Shown: positions 37,996 to 47,678 of the stretch, piece after piece
Position numbering within the stretch: position 1 is the first letter of the stretch
Layout of the letters: each line of letters begins with the position of its first letter
DNA from: Rhodospirillales bacterium
GTDB lineage: Bacteria; Pseudomonadota; Alphaproteobacteria; Rhodospirillales; Shumkoniaceae
Reading direction: 5' to 3'
Assembly: GCA_014859895.1 (NCBI GenBank)
Contig: JACZKS010000147.1
Span: 1-64,000, forward strand
Length of the DNA stretch: 64,000 nt
Notes under the pieces: model-generated
What the model was told of the DNA's origin: nothing
Seen by the model: only the letters and a program-made list of their open reading frames with translations
Database searches by the model: none
Made by a program: the position numbers and the translations under genes

Positions 37996-39087
37996 TCAGC
38001 CCAGCCGGCGGCGTTCGGCCTCGGCCATCATGAAGGGGCCGACTCCCTTGGGGTCGTTCTCCACCACCGGCTCGCCGACGTAGTAGGCGAACGAGCCGTC
38101 GCGATAACCGAATTCGCCGTTGATGTCGCCCAAGCCCGCCATCAGGCAGATGCCGCCGAGGGCGGTGCCGTTGACCGGCCCCCCCTTGATGTAGCGATCG
38201 ACGAGGCCGTCCAGCGAGCCGCGCGCGCCAGCGGCCGTGGCCGCATCGAGAACGCCCAGCCGATGGCCCTTGAGGAAGGCATAGGCGAACATCGCCGTGC
38301 ACGAGCTTTCGGGGTAGTTGCCGGGGCGGTCCGGCTGATCCATCACCTGCATCCACAGGCCGTCCGGCTGCCGCCAGGCCAGCACGGCCTCTCCGACCTC
38401 TTGCAGCAGGCCGGCATAGAAGGCGCGGTCGGCATGGCCGGCCGGAACGATCTCGACCAGATCGGCCAGGGCCATCGCGTACCAGCCGATGGCGCGCGAC
38501 CAGAACGAGGCCGAAAGGCCGGTCTCGGGGTCGGCCCACCCGGCGCTGCGGCTTTCGTCGTAGCCGTGGTGGTAGAGCCCGGTGCGGGGATCATGCATGA
38601 GGCGGCGCACCGTCTCGATCTGGCCGCGCACGTCGGGGAGAGCGGCCCCTTCCTCGTAATCGAGGCTGTAGGCCGCCAGGAGCGGCAACGCCATATAGAG
38701 CCCGTCGAGCCAGACCTGCCAGGGATAGACCTTCTTGTGCCAGAAGTTGTTGCCCCGCGTGCGCGGATGGAGGCGCAACTGCTCGCGCAGGACATGAAGT
38801 GCCTTGGCGTAGCGGGGATCGCCGGTTTCGTCGCGCAACTGGAACAGCACCCTGCCGGCCTGGATGTTGTCCAGGCTGAAGGCGTCCATGGCGTAACCGT
38901 CGATGGTGCCGTCGGGCTTGACCCGGCGGTTGACGTGATCGATCAGCGCCGCGAGCAGCCAGTCGCCCTGGCCCGCCGCGTAGAGATCGGCAAGCCCCTT
39001 GTAGAAGCAGCCGTCCTCGTAGCACCAGCGGCCGTTCTTGTAGCTGTGGTAGCCGTCGACATAATGGCGGATGAAGCGATCGATCAC
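37996..39087 (-). CDS. Unsaturated rhamnogalacturonyl hydrolase (GH88/GH105)
   Basis: Glycoside hydrolase of 363 residues of the GH105 (YteR/YesR) type, which adds water to the unsaturated uronic acid at the end of pectin-derived oligosaccharides. The (alpha/alpha)6 barrel motifs are visible: GRWCYEDGCFYKGLADLY, MDAFSLDNIQAGRVLFQL, KVYPWQVWLDGLYMALPLLA with the conserved Asp, and FWSRAIGWYAMALADLVE. There is no signal peptide, so it is cytoplasmic. The start is GTG at 39087, overlapping the stop of the GH28 gene by four bases (GTGA). Last gene of the pectin-oligomer operon. Confidence 0.9.
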   Translation of the reverse strand: MIDRFIRHYVDGYHSYKNGRWCYEDGCFYKGLADLYAAGQGDWLLAALIDHVNRRVKPDGTIDGYAMDAFSLDNIQAGRVLFQLRDETGDPRYAKALHVLREQLRLHPRTRGNNFWHKKVYPWQVWLDGLYMALPLLAAYSLDYEEGAALPDVRGQIETVRRLMHDPRTGLYHHGYDESRSAGWADPETGLSASFWSRAIGWYAMALADLVEIVPAGHADRAFYAGLLQEVGEAVLAWRQPDGLWMQVMDQPDRPGNYPESSCTAMFAYAFLKGHRLGVLDAATAAGARGSLDGLVDRYIKGGPVNGTALGGICLMAGLGDINGEFGYRDGSFAYYVGEPVVENDPKGVGPFMMAEAERRRLG

Positions 39088-40616
39088 GGGTCTTGATCTC
39101 CGGGAAAAGCCAGCAGGGGTCCGGCCACGCCCGGCGCCGACACGCGTTCGACAATCGGCCCCTCCACATTGATGAAAACGAAGCCCGCCCGGACCAGCGG
39201 CTCGACTCCGCAAGCCATGGCCGGCGGCGCCGGCTCGGCGTCGGCGGCGAAGCTGACGGTGACGTCGCGGACGATGAGCCCCGCAACCGGACGCTCGGGC
39301 AGACCCAGAACGTAGGCGGCGGCGTGGTGCACGCCGGTAGCCTCCACCCGCTCGAAGCGGATGTTGCGTACCGTCGGCGTGCCGGCGTCGACCGGAAGCG
39401 GCCGGCGGTCCTGGACGTAGTCGCTCTTGCCGTCGGCGTCGCAGTAGTAGAAGGCGTTGACGACCAGCGGGTCGGCGACATCCTCCATCCTGACGTCGTG
39501 CAGATGGATGCCGTCGATGATGCCGTCCTCGCCGCGGCCCCGCCGGGTCTTGATCCTTAGACCGCGGTCGGTCTTCCGGAACAGGCAGTGGCTGATCTCG
39601 ACATCGCCGACGCCGCCCGCCATCTCGCTGCCGATGACCACGGCGCCATGGCCATATTCCATCAGGCAGCGGCGGATGCGGATGGTGCGGCTCGGCCGTT
39701 TCAGCAGGCGGCCCAGCAGGATCTTGCCGGACTTGATGGCGACGCAGTCGTCACCCACCGAGATGCGCACGCCGACGATGTCGACGTCCTCGCAGCTTTC
39801 CGGATCGAGGCCGTCGGTGTTGGGCGAGTCCTTGGGGTTCTCGATGATCAGGCCGTGGAACCGGAGCCCCCTTGAGAACAGCGGATGGATGGTCCACGAC
39901 GGCGAATTGCGAATCGTCACGCCCTGAACCAGCACGTCGCGGCATCCGTTGAGGAAGAGGGTGCGCGGACGCCGGGCCGGGCGCTTCTCCTTCGGCCATT
40001 GCCACCAGTCGCCGGCCGCCGCGTTGCCGTCGATGACCCCGCCGCCGACAATCGCCGCGTCGGCGACGTCAAGCCCGGTCAGCAGGGAGGCGAAGCAGTC
40101 GTCGGGATCCCCCTCCCACGAACCGAGGAAGAGATCGGGCCGTCCGGGCCGTTCGATGCGCCCCGGTAGGATCGGGTAGCGCGCCCTCTCGGCATGACCC
40201 CGCAATGTGGCACCGGGACGCAGATAAAGAGTGACGCCGCTCTTGAGAAAGAGCGGGCCGCTTGCCCATACGCCGGGATCAAGGATGACCGTGCCGCCGG
40301 CCGGACAGGCGGCGATGGCCGCCTGCACCGCCGGCCCGTCGTCATGCGTGCCGTCTCCTACGGCGCCGAACAAACGGACATCGAGGGCCGCCGTCTCGGC
40401 CCGGGTGCGAAACGCCACGGCCGGCCCTTCCGCCGCCTGGACGGCATAGCCGGTATCCGGGTTCAGTTCGTTCAGTGCGAACACCGCCGCCGTCGTCTCG
40501 AGCACGGGCTCGCCGTTCAGCCGAACGATGAGTGGCGCATCGAGGTCGGGGCCCGCCGCGTCGACGACCTCGAAGGCCGCCGTGCGGGCGGTGGCAGAAA
40601 GCAAAGCCAAGTTCAT
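39084..40616 (-). CDS. Polygalacturonase-type glycoside hydrolase (GH28)
   Basis: Right-handed beta-helix enzyme of 510 residues. A Fn3-like N-terminal segment (about residues 1-95) precedes the helix, which begins VRLFGAVGDGTHDDGPAVQAA. The GH28 catalytic motifs are complete: NTDGLDPESCEDV, SVGDDCVAIKSG, EYGHGAVVIGSEM and GLRIKTRRGRG. No signal peptide is visible from the ATG at 40616, so it should act in the cytoplasm on imported oligomers, as exo-polygalacturonases of this layout do. Co-transcribed with GH105 and lies downstream of the ABC transporter genes, separated from them by a hairpin. Confidence 0.9.
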   Translation of the reverse strand: MNLALLSATARTAAFEVVDAAGPDLDAPLIVRLNGEPVLETTAAVFALNELNPDTGYAVQAAEGPAVAFRTRAETAALDVRLFGAVGDGTHDDGPAVQAAIAACPAGGTVILDPGVWASGPLFLKSGVTLYLRPGATLRGHAERARYPILPGRIERPGRPDLFLGSWEGDPDDCFASLLTGLDVADAAIVGGGVIDGNAAAGDWWQWPKEKRPARRPRTLFLNGCRDVLVQGVTIRNSPSWTIHPLFSRGLRFHGLIIENPKDSPNTDGLDPESCEDVDIVGVRISVGDDCVAIKSGKILLGRLLKRPSRTIRIRRCLMEYGHGAVVIGSEMAGGVGDVEISHCLFRKTDRGLRIKTRRGRGEDGIIDGIHLHDVRMEDVADPLVVNAFYYCDADGKSDYVQDRRPLPVDAGTPTVRNIRFERVEATGVHHAAAYVLGLPERPVAGLIVRDVTVSFAADAEPAPPAMACGVEPLVRAGFVFINVEGPIVERVSAPGVAGPLLAFPGDQDP

Positions 40617-40660
40617 CGTGGGCCTTTCGACCGGCATCCGCCGGTCGGGAAAACCGCTGG

Positions 40661-40697
40661 AAAAAAGGGGATGGCGGGGACCAAGCCCCGCCATCCC
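40661..40697 (-). terminator. Terminator-like hairpin between transporter and hydrolase genes
   Basis: Arms GGGATGGCGGGG (40668-40679) and CCCCGCCATCCC (40686-40697), loop of six; on the - strand followed by TTTTTT. It lies 7 bases after the binding-protein stop. In this place it probably gives partial termination or mRNA stability, so that the binding protein is made in excess over the hydrolases. Confidence 0.8.
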
Positions 40698-40703
40698 GTC
40701 AGG

Positions 40704-41984
40704 TCACCGCGTCGCCTTGGCGAGGATGTCGCCGCCCTCGTCGACCAGACGGGCCGCGGCGTCCTTCACCGAGATCTTGCGATAGCTCAGCTGCTCCATG
40801 GTCGAGCGGTAGAGCTCCTGCATCTTGGGGTGCTCGAAGAAGGTCGAAAGCTGCGGCGCGTCGCCGTTCATGATGACGTCATGGGCGAAGGCCACCTGCT
40901 TGTTGACGAGGCCTTCCTTGACCAGCATGTCGGCCGCCACCTTGCTGGCCGGGATGCCGCGCGAGTCGCCCAGGATCTTGACCGCTTCCGGGTCGTTCAT
41001 CAGGTAGTTGAGCAGAATCGCCGCTTCCTTCTTATGCTTCGAGTTCTTGGAGACCGAGAACATCATGGTGGGCTTGCGCAGCAGGCCCTCGCTCTTCGCC
41101 CCCTTGAACATCAGCGTCTTCACCGGCACCAGATCCTGCTGGGGGCCCAGCGGGTCGCGGAACTTGGCCCATACCGAATCCCACTCGTAGGAACCGCCGA
41201 GCTTACCTTCGATCCACGCCTTCTTCTGGTGCAGCTCCAGCTTGGTGCCACCCTCGGCGCTGCTCTTCTCGTAGTTCGGGATGACCCCCTTGTCCTCGAG
41301 TTCGACATAGAACTGCAGCCCCTTGGCCACCTCGTCCTTGGTCCAGGCGATCTCGTTGCTGTCCGGGTCGATGAAGGACTTGCCGGTCATTTGGGTGACA
41401 TAATGCACCGCAGCATACCAAGGGTTCAGGTCGGTGGTGTCGAAGGGATAGTAATCGGCGCCGACCTTCTTGAACGCCGGGGCGGCCGCAAGCATGTCGT
41501 CCCAGCTCTTGGGGATGTCGAGCCCGGCCTTCTTGAAGGCAACCGGGTTGAACATGTAGACGCGCCCGGTGATCGACACCGGCAGGCCGTTGAGCTTGCC
41601 CTTGATGGTGGCGGTCTTGAGCACCTCGGGACTGAACTGCTTGAGGTCGAGCACGTCCTTGAGTTCGTTCAGGTCGGCGAAGCCGTCGCCGCGCTTGGAG
41701 AACAAGGGCAGCCACGGCCAGTTGATCTGCATCAGGTCGGGCTCGGTGCCGCCGGCAATCTGGGTGGTTATGCGTTCCAGATGGCCGGTCCAGCCGGTGT
41801 ATTCGGCCTTCACCTTGATGCCGGGATTCTTGGCTTCAAACGCCTTCAACGCATCCTGGGTCACCTTGTGGCGGGAGTCACCGCCCCACCAGGACATGCG
41901 GATTTCCACGGGATCGGCTGCCGACACCGTGGTCGTGAACAGGCCCGCCAGAACGGCGGACGCCACTGCGGGTAACCACTTCAT
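40704..41984 (-). CDS. Sugar ABC transporter substrate-binding protein
   Basis: Periplasmic binding protein of 426 residues, solute-binding family 1. The signal peptide runs MKWLPAVASAVLAGLFTTTV with a VSA-AD cleavage site. The mature part opens with VEIRMSWWGGDSRHKVTQDA, typical of oligosaccharide-binding members, and has GGTEPDLMQINWPWLPLF in the first lobe. The ATG at 41984 has a long GAGGAGGAGAG stretch upstream. From the neighbouring GH28 and GH105 genes the ligand is probably an oligogalacturonide or rhamnogalacturonan fragment. Confidence 0.92.
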   Translation of the reverse strand: MKWLPAVASAVLAGLFTTTVSAADPVEIRMSWWGGDSRHKVTQDALKAFEAKNPGIKVKAEYTGWTGHLERITTQIAGGTEPDLMQINWPWLPLFSKRGDGFADLNELKDVLDLKQFSPEVLKTATIKGKLNGLPVSITGRVYMFNPVAFKKAGLDIPKSWDDMLAAAPAFKKVGADYYPFDTTDLNPWYAAVHYVTQMTGKSFIDPDSNEIAWTKDEVAKGLQFYVELEDKGVIPNYEKSSAEGGTKLELHQKKAWIEGKLGGSYEWDSVWAKFRDPLGPQQDLVPVKTLMFKGAKSEGLLRKPTMMFSVSKNSKHKKEAAILLNYLMNDPEAVKILGDSRGIPASKVAADMLVKEGLVNKQVAFAHDVIMNGDAPQLSTFFEHPKMQELYRSTMEQLSYRKISVKDAAARLVDEGGDILAKATR

Positions 41985-42001
41985 CGTCTCTCTCCTCCTC
42001 C

Positions 42002-43138
<1,137 letters not shown>

Positions 43139-43148
43139 GATGGTCTTC

Positions 43149-44048
43149 TTATCCTTTCAGTCCGGTGGTCGAGATTCCCTCGATGAAGTACTTCTGGGCC
43201 AGGAAGAAGACGACCAGCGACGGGACGAGGGCCAGCACCGTCATTGACAGAATGCGGTTCCATTCGAAGGATTCGGTCACCGAGATCGACATCTTCAGCG
43301 CCAGCGCGATGGGGTACTTCTCGACCGACGAGATGTAGATCAGCGGACCCAGGAAGTCGTTCATCGACCACATGAACTGGAACAGGCAGACCGAGATGAT
43401 GGCCGGCTTCAGGATGGGGATGACGATGTGGATCAAGACCTGGGTCGGCCGGCAGCCGTCGATCATCGCCGCCTCTTCCATGTCGCGCGGGATGCCCCTT
43501 AAGAACTGGATCAGCATGAAGACGAAGAAGGCGTCGACCGCGAACAGCTGCGGCACCCATAGAGGCAGGTAGGAATCCAGCCAGCCCAGCTCGCGGAACA
43601 GCAGATATTGCGGAATGCGCGTCACCACGTTGGGCAGCAGCAGGGTGCCGATCAGGACGGCGAACAGCAGCTTCTTGCCGGGAAACTCGAAGCGCGCAAA
43701 GCCGTAGGCGACCAGTACCGAGGAAAAGGCGGTGGCCAGCACCTTCGGGATGAGGATGACAAACGTGTTGAGGAAGAAGCGTCCGAAGGTGTACTCGGTC
43801 GAGGTCTTCCAGCCTTCGACGTAACCCTCGAAAGTCGGAGCCAGTGGCAGGAAGCCGATCTCGGTGAAGATCTCGCGGTTGCTCTTGAACGACGCCCCGA
43901 CCAGCCACAGGAGCGGGTAAATCATGGCAAAGCCGCAGGCGATCAGGATGGCGTAGCGGATGGCCGCGTTGATCTGCTGGCGCCGTTCGGTGCGGCGCAT
44001 TTCGGCCAGAGCCTCGGGGGATACCTGCGAAACGAGCGTCTTGTGCAT
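43149..44048 (-). CDS. Sugar ABC transporter permease (MalG-like)
   Basis: Inner-membrane permease of 299 residues with six hydrophobic segments (the first at about residues 30-52). The EAA loop contacting the ATPase is EEAAMIDGCRPTQVLIHIVI (residues ~205-225), followed by PILKPAIISVCLF. The cytoplasmic N-terminus is somewhat longer than in MalG. It starts seven bases after the partner permease gene and precedes the ATPase gene by ten bases. Confidence 0.92.
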   Translation of the reverse strand: MHKTLVSQVSPEALAEMRRTERRQQINAAIRYAILIACGFAMIYPLLWLVGASFKSNREIFTEIGFLPLAPTFEGYVEGWKTSTEYTFGRFFLNTFVILIPKVLATAFSSVLVAYGFARFEFPGKKLLFAVLIGTLLLPNVVTRIPQYLLFRELGWLDSYLPLWVPQLFAVDAFFVFMLIQFLRGIPRDMEEAAMIDGCRPTQVLIHIVIPILKPAIISVCLFQFMWSMNDFLGPLIYISSVEKYPIALALKMSISVTESFEWNRILSMTVLALVPSLVVFFLAQKYFIEGISTTGLKG

Positions 44049-44055
44049 GGCTCGC

Positions 44056-44937
44056 TCAGCTCCGCTTGTCGCCGGAATAGAAAACCCAGTACTTCGAAGT
44101 GACGAAGGCGATGATGGTGAACACCATGACGATGGTGAACAGCACCCACGCCAGGGCCGCGCCGTAGCCCATCTCGAAATCCCGGAAGGCGGCGTCGTAC
44201 ACGTAGAGCGGCAGCAGGTAGGTGGCCTTCAGCGGGCCACCGCCGGTGATGATGTAGGGGCCATTGAACTCCTGGAAGGCCTGGACCAGTTGCATGATGA
44301 AATTGAAGAAGATGACCGGCGTGATCAGGGGCACGGTGATCTTGAGGAAGGCCTGCCACTTGTTGGCGCCGTCGATCAGCGCCGCCTCGTAGAGGGACTG
44401 CGGCACGTTCTGGAGCGCGGCCAGGAAGATGACCATGGCCGAACCGAACTGCCAGAGGCGGAGCAGCGTGATGGTAAACAGCGCCCAGCCCGGCTGGCCG
44501 AACCACGGCACCGGGTCGATGCCGACGGCGCCAAGGATCAGGTTGATCACCCCGTAGTCGGCGAACATGTAGCGCCACAGCACGGCGATGGCGACGCTGC
44601 CGCCAAGGATCGAGGGCACGTAGTAGGCGGTTCTGAAAAGGTTGATGCCCTTCAAGCGGAAATTGAGGATGTGCGCGATATAGAGCGCGAAGACCAGCTT
44701 CAGCGGCACCGTCATGAAGACGTAGAGGAGCGTCACGGACAGCGACTTCCAGAACACCCGGTCCTTGAAGAACATGTACTCGAAGTTGTCGAGGCCCACC
44801 CAGTAGGGCGGATCGATCAGGTTGTACTCGGTGAAGCTCAGCCCCAAGGACGCCAGGAACGGGAAGGCCGTGAAGACCAGCAACCCGATCACATAGGGTG
44901 TCACATAGGTGAAGCCGAGAAGCCTGTTCTCGTACAT
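44056..44937 (-). CDS. Sugar ABC transporter permease (MalF-like)
   Basis: Inner-membrane permease of 293 residues with six hydrophobic segments (first at about residues 12-32). The EAA motif is YEAALIDGANKWQAFLKITV (residues ~190-215), followed by PLITPVIFFNFIM. First gene of the six-gene operon permease, permease, ATPase, binding protein, GH28, GH105. The 146-base gap to the divergent AraC regulator gene should hold the operon promoter. Confidence 0.92.
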   Translation of the reverse strand: MYENRLLGFTYVTPYVIGLLVFTAFPFLASLGLSFTEYNLIDPPYWVGLDNFEYMFFKDRVFWKSLSVTLLYVFMTVPLKLVFALYIAHILNFRLKGINLFRTAYYVPSILGGSVAIAVLWRYMFADYGVINLILGAVGIDPVPWFGQPGWALFTITLLRLWQFGSAMVIFLAALQNVPQSLYEAALIDGANKWQAFLKITVPLITPVIFFNFIMQLVQAFQEFNGPYIITGGGPLKATYLLPLYVYDAAFRDFEMGYGAALAWVLFTIVMVFTIIAFVTSKYWVFYSGDKRS

Positions 44938-44999
44938 GCAGCGTCCCAGATCTACCGGGCACGTTTCTTGTTGATTTCCGACGCGCCCGCGCCATCGCC

Positions 45000-45023
45000 A
45001 CCCTACCCCGTTCGTGATAGGGT
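45000..45023. promoter_or_regulatory. Possible operator between ABC operon and araC-type gene
   Basis: Inverted repeat ACCCTA (45000-45005) and TAGGGT (45018-45023) with a 12-base spacer in the divergent promoter region. Centre-to-centre distance is about two helical turns. It is a reasonable site for the AraC-family regulator next to it, but the match is short. Confidence 0.3.
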
Positions 45024-45083
45024 CAGCCTGAAAAGGATGACGGGGAAGCGGGCCGGCGGCAATGGAGGGATCGGGCGAAAAAG

Positions 45084-45896
45084 ATGGACGGAATCGTTGA
45101 AAATCCCATCAACGTTTTGCCTTCGGGCAATCTAGCCCTCGCCCTGCCGCGCACGCTCATTCGCATGCACCACGACGAGAAGTGGCACGTCGACAAGCGC
45201 ATCGACTGCCACGACCTGTTCATCTGCCTGACCGGCGCCGCCCACTACCTGCTGGACGAGGAGCCCTATACCATCGCCGAAGGCCAGGCGCTGTTCGTGC
45301 CGGCCGGCACCCGCTACCGCGGCCGCCACGCCGGGCGTGGCCTTTACACCGGCCCGGCCCAGCACTTCGACCTCAAGCTGTTCAACGAGGTCGACCTTTT
45401 CTCGCTGATCTCGGTCAAGCCGCTGGTCACCTTCTCGCGCTGGAAGGAAATCCGCCCGCTGGTCGAGTTCTACATGGCGGTCAGCCCCGAGGAGACGAAC
45501 TCTCTCCAGCAGCACTATCTGTTTCTCACCCTGCTCTTGGAATTCATCAACGAGGCCTTCATCGGCTGGAAGGGCGGCAACAGCCTGCCCTGGCACGTCG
45601 CCAGCACGGCCATCAAGATCAGCGACGACATCCTGGACCGCGACCACGTGGAACGGGTACTGGATCGCGTTCCCTACAGCCGCGACTATTTCATCCGCGT
45701 CTTCCGGCAGTTCATCGGCTACACGCCGGCCCGCTTCCAGCAGTACCGGCGCATCGAGCGGGCCAAGGACTTCCTGAACACCGGCCGCTCGGTCAAGGAT
45801 ACCGCCAGCCTGTTGGGCTACGCCGATCCTTATTATTTCAGCCGGCTGTTCAAGCGCTATACCGGCATCGCGCCCCGGCGCGCCACCCGCGAGTGA
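45084..45896 (+). CDS. AraC family transcriptional regulator
   Basis: Regulator of 270 residues. The N-terminal half is a cupin-type sugar-sensing domain (LFICLTGAAHYLLDEEPYTI, EGQALFVPAGTRYRG). The C-terminal ~100 residues are two helix-turn-helix units, with DYFIRVFRQFIGYTPARFQQ and the second HTH DTASLLGYADPYYFSRLFKR followed by YTGIAP, the classic AraC signature. Divergent from the pectin-oligomer ABC operon, which is most likely its target, with an uronate-containing oligosaccharide as inducer (inference from context). Confidence 0.92.
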   Translation: MDGIVENPINVLPSGNLALALPRTLIRMHHDEKWHVDKRIDCHDLFICLTGAAHYLLDEEPYTIAEGQALFVPAGTRYRGRHAGRGLYTGPAQHFDLKLFNEVDLFSLISVKPLVTFSRWKEIRPLVEFYMAVSPEETNSLQQHYLFLTLLLEFINEAFIGWKGGNSLPWHVASTAIKISDDILDRDHVERVLDRVPYSRDYFIRVFRQFIGYTPARFQQYRRIERAKDFLNTGRSVKDTASLLGYADPYYFSRLFKRYTGIAPRRATRE

Positions 45897-45917
45897 TGGC
45901 GCGCCGGAACGGCGGCG

Positions 45918-46346
45918 TCACGCTTTTCGGCGTTGCCGCGTCTCGGCCCGCATGTCGGCGAACCCGGCCGCGGCTTCCTGGACGTCGGCGGGGAATTCCT
46001 CCATCTCGAACACCTGGCGGATCTCGACGATCTCGTTTTCCGAGGCCGGACAGCGTTTCGCCCAGGCAATCGCCTCCTCCTTCGATTTCACGTCGATCAT
46101 CCAGTAGCCGCCGAGGCATTCCGTTGCGCCGGGAAACGGCCCTTCGGTCACCGTCGGCTTGCCGCCGGCGAAGCTGACCCGCGCCCCCGCCGCCGGCGGG
46201 TGCAGGCCGTCGAGCGAGAGCAGCACACCGGCCTCCTGTAGGGCTTCGTTGTACTTCATCATGGCGGCCACCGCGTCGGCGTCCGGCATGGTGTCCGGCT
46301 CGGCCTTCTCGTAGCCCTTGGGGATCATCAGCATCATGAATCGCAT
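45918..46346 (-). CDS. YCII-related (DGPF) domain protein
   Basis: Protein of 142 residues with a ferredoxin-like YCII/PhnB-type fold. RFMMLMIPKGYEKAEPDT and GGKPTVTEGPFPGATECLGG (the DGPF-type motif) followed by YWMIDVKSKEEAIAWAKRCP are typical of the family often annotated as YCII-related or DGPF, found with extracytoplasmic-function sigma factors. Function unknown. It is at the end of a - strand series of small enzymes with a VOC protein just upstream (19-base gap). Confidence 0.85.
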   Translation of the reverse strand: MRFMMLMIPKGYEKAEPDTMPDADAVAAMMKYNEALQEAGVLLSLDGLHPPAAGARVSFAGGKPTVTEGPFPGATECLGGYWMIDVKSKEEAIAWAKRCPASENEIVEIRQVFEMEEFPADVQEAAAGFADMRAETRQRRKA

Positions 46347-46365
46347 GGTCGTCTCTCCGTCGTTC

Positions 46366-46782
46366 TCAGGCGGGCGGCGCCACGTAGATCATCCACGACA
46401 CGCCGAAGCGGTCGGCCACCGCGCCGAAGCGCGGGGAAAAGAAGGTCTTGTCCAAGGGCATCTGCACCTCGCCGCCGTCAGCCAACGCCGCGAACAGGCG
46501 ATCGGCGTCGGCCTCGTCGGCCGCCGTCAGGGACAGCGAGAAGCCCTTGAAGCCCATCGGCTCGTTGCTGCAGCCGTCGGAGGCCATGATCATGGCGTCG
46601 CCGATCTTGAGGCTGCTGTGCATCACGTTGTCGGGGTCGACGCCATCCGTTTCCGGACCGCCCCCGTCGGGACTTTCCTTGAAGCGCATAAGCATCTCCA
46701 CCTTGGCGCCCAGCGCCTTTTGATAGAACTCGACGGCCTCTTCGCAGCGGCCGTTGAAGAACAGGTAAGGTTGAACTTGCAT
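46366..46782 (-). CDS. VOC/PhnB-like protein
   Basis: Protein of 138 residues. VQPYLFFNGRCEEAVEFYQK and the repeated beta-alpha-beta-beta-beta pattern match the PhnB/3-demethylubiquinone-methyltransferase-like branch of the VOC superfamily; GVSWMIYVAPPA at the C-terminus is also typical. The metal-binding set of glyoxalase I is not complete, so catalysis is uncertain. Same strand and spacing as the YCII and SnoaL-like genes, probably one transcript. Confidence 0.85.
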   Translation of the reverse strand: MQVQPYLFFNGRCEEAVEFYQKALGAKVEMLMRFKESPDGGGPETDGVDPDNVMHSSLKIGDAMIMASDGCSNEPMGFKGFSLSLTAADEADADRLFAALADGGEVQMPLDKTFFSPRFGAVADRFGVSWMIYVAPPA

Positions 46783-46819
46783 GGGGGGTTCCTTGCGGTT
46801 TGCGTTGTGAAAGAACGGC

Positions 46820-47281
46820 CTAGGGCACGAGATTGAGCAGCGCCTTGCCGCTCTCCATGTCGAACGGCGCCGAGAAGTGCTCGTGCACGATCAGCCACCG
46901 CCGGCCGATCGAGCGATAGCAGACGGTCGCGCGCATCCAGCCGACCTCCTTCTCGCCGTCCTCCTTGGTGCCGCCGCAGGACAGCAGGTAGTGGCAGAAG
47001 GCGACGTCGCGGTCGGCCGCCACCGTCAATTCCCGTACCTCGAAGGCCATTTCGCTGGTGCACATGTCGAGGCAGGCCTGCCAGTGCTTGCGGTAGGCAT
47101 CCCGCCCCTTGAACTGCAGCGCCAGGATGGCGTCGAAGGAAACGACGTCCGGCGCGTAATACGACATGATCCGGTCGAGGTCGCGTTTCTGAACGGCCTC
47201 CACCCACCCGTCCACCGCGACACGGATCTCGTCCTCGGCGGTGGTTTCGATCTTCCTGTTGGTCATCGTTTTGGAACTCAT
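46820..47281 (-). CDS. SnoaL-like (NTF2 fold) protein
   Basis: Protein of 153 residues with an NTF2-like cone fold: EIRVAVDGWVEAVQKRDLDR, IMSYYAPDVVSFDAILALQF and WLIVHEHFSAPFDMESG are the usual elements of DUF4440/SnoaL-3 proteins. Function unknown; such proteins act as isomerases, hydrolases or binding proteins. I used the ATG at 47281; an internal ATG at 47266 is possible. The longer frame upstream is antisense of the GFA gene. Member of the small-enzyme series between 45.9 and 49.1 kb. Confidence 0.82.
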   Translation of the reverse strand: MSSKTMTNRKIETTAEDEIRVAVDGWVEAVQKRDLDRIMSYYAPDVVSFDAILALQFKGRDAYRKHWQACLDMCTSEMAFEVRELTVAADRDVAFCHYLLSCGGTKEDGEKEVGWMRATVCYRSIGRRWLIVHEHFSAPFDMESGKALLNLVP

Positions 47282-47327
47282 CGTCTTCTCTCCTCTGTCT
47301 CCCTCCGTGATGTGCCTGATGCCGTCC

Positions 47328-47678
47328 TTAGAGGCTGGCCCCGTCGAACGGCGTGATCCTGAGTTTCGAAATGTCGATGCCTTCGGCGCAGCGCAGGTTG
47401 ATCGCCACCATTGGCCGGCCGTCGGGGCCGACGCCCTCGGCGAACGGCGCGCAGCCGCAGGTCTTGCAGAACTGATGGCGAATGACGTGCTGGTTGAAGG
47501 TGTAGACGGCGATGTCGTCACGTGACATCTCGAGATGGACTTTGTCCGGCGTGAAGAAGGCGAGCAGCGAGCCCTTCCGCCGGCAGATCGAGCAGTTGCA
47601 TTCGATTGCCTCCGTCGGCGATTCCGCGTTCAGGCTGTATGCGATCTTCCCGCAATGGCAGCTTCCGCGAATGCTCAT
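47328..47678 (-). CDS. GFA family zinc protein (CENP-V fold)
   Basis: Protein of 116 residues of the GFA (glutathione-dependent formaldehyde-activating-like) family. Zinc-binding Cys are in RGSCHCGKIAYSL, IECNCSICRRKG and HQFCKTCGCAPF. The name comes from the Gfa enzyme of Paracoccus; most members are of unknown activity. The ATG at 47678 follows GGAGAAGACG. The MoaD-like frame upstream runs 161 bases into this gene in another frame. Confidence 0.85.
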   Translation of the reverse strand: MSIRGSCHCGKIAYSLNAESPTEAIECNCSICRRKGSLLAFFTPDKVHLEMSRDDIAVYTFNQHVIRHQFCKTCGCAPFAEGVGPDGRPMVAINLRCAEGIDISKLRITPFDGASL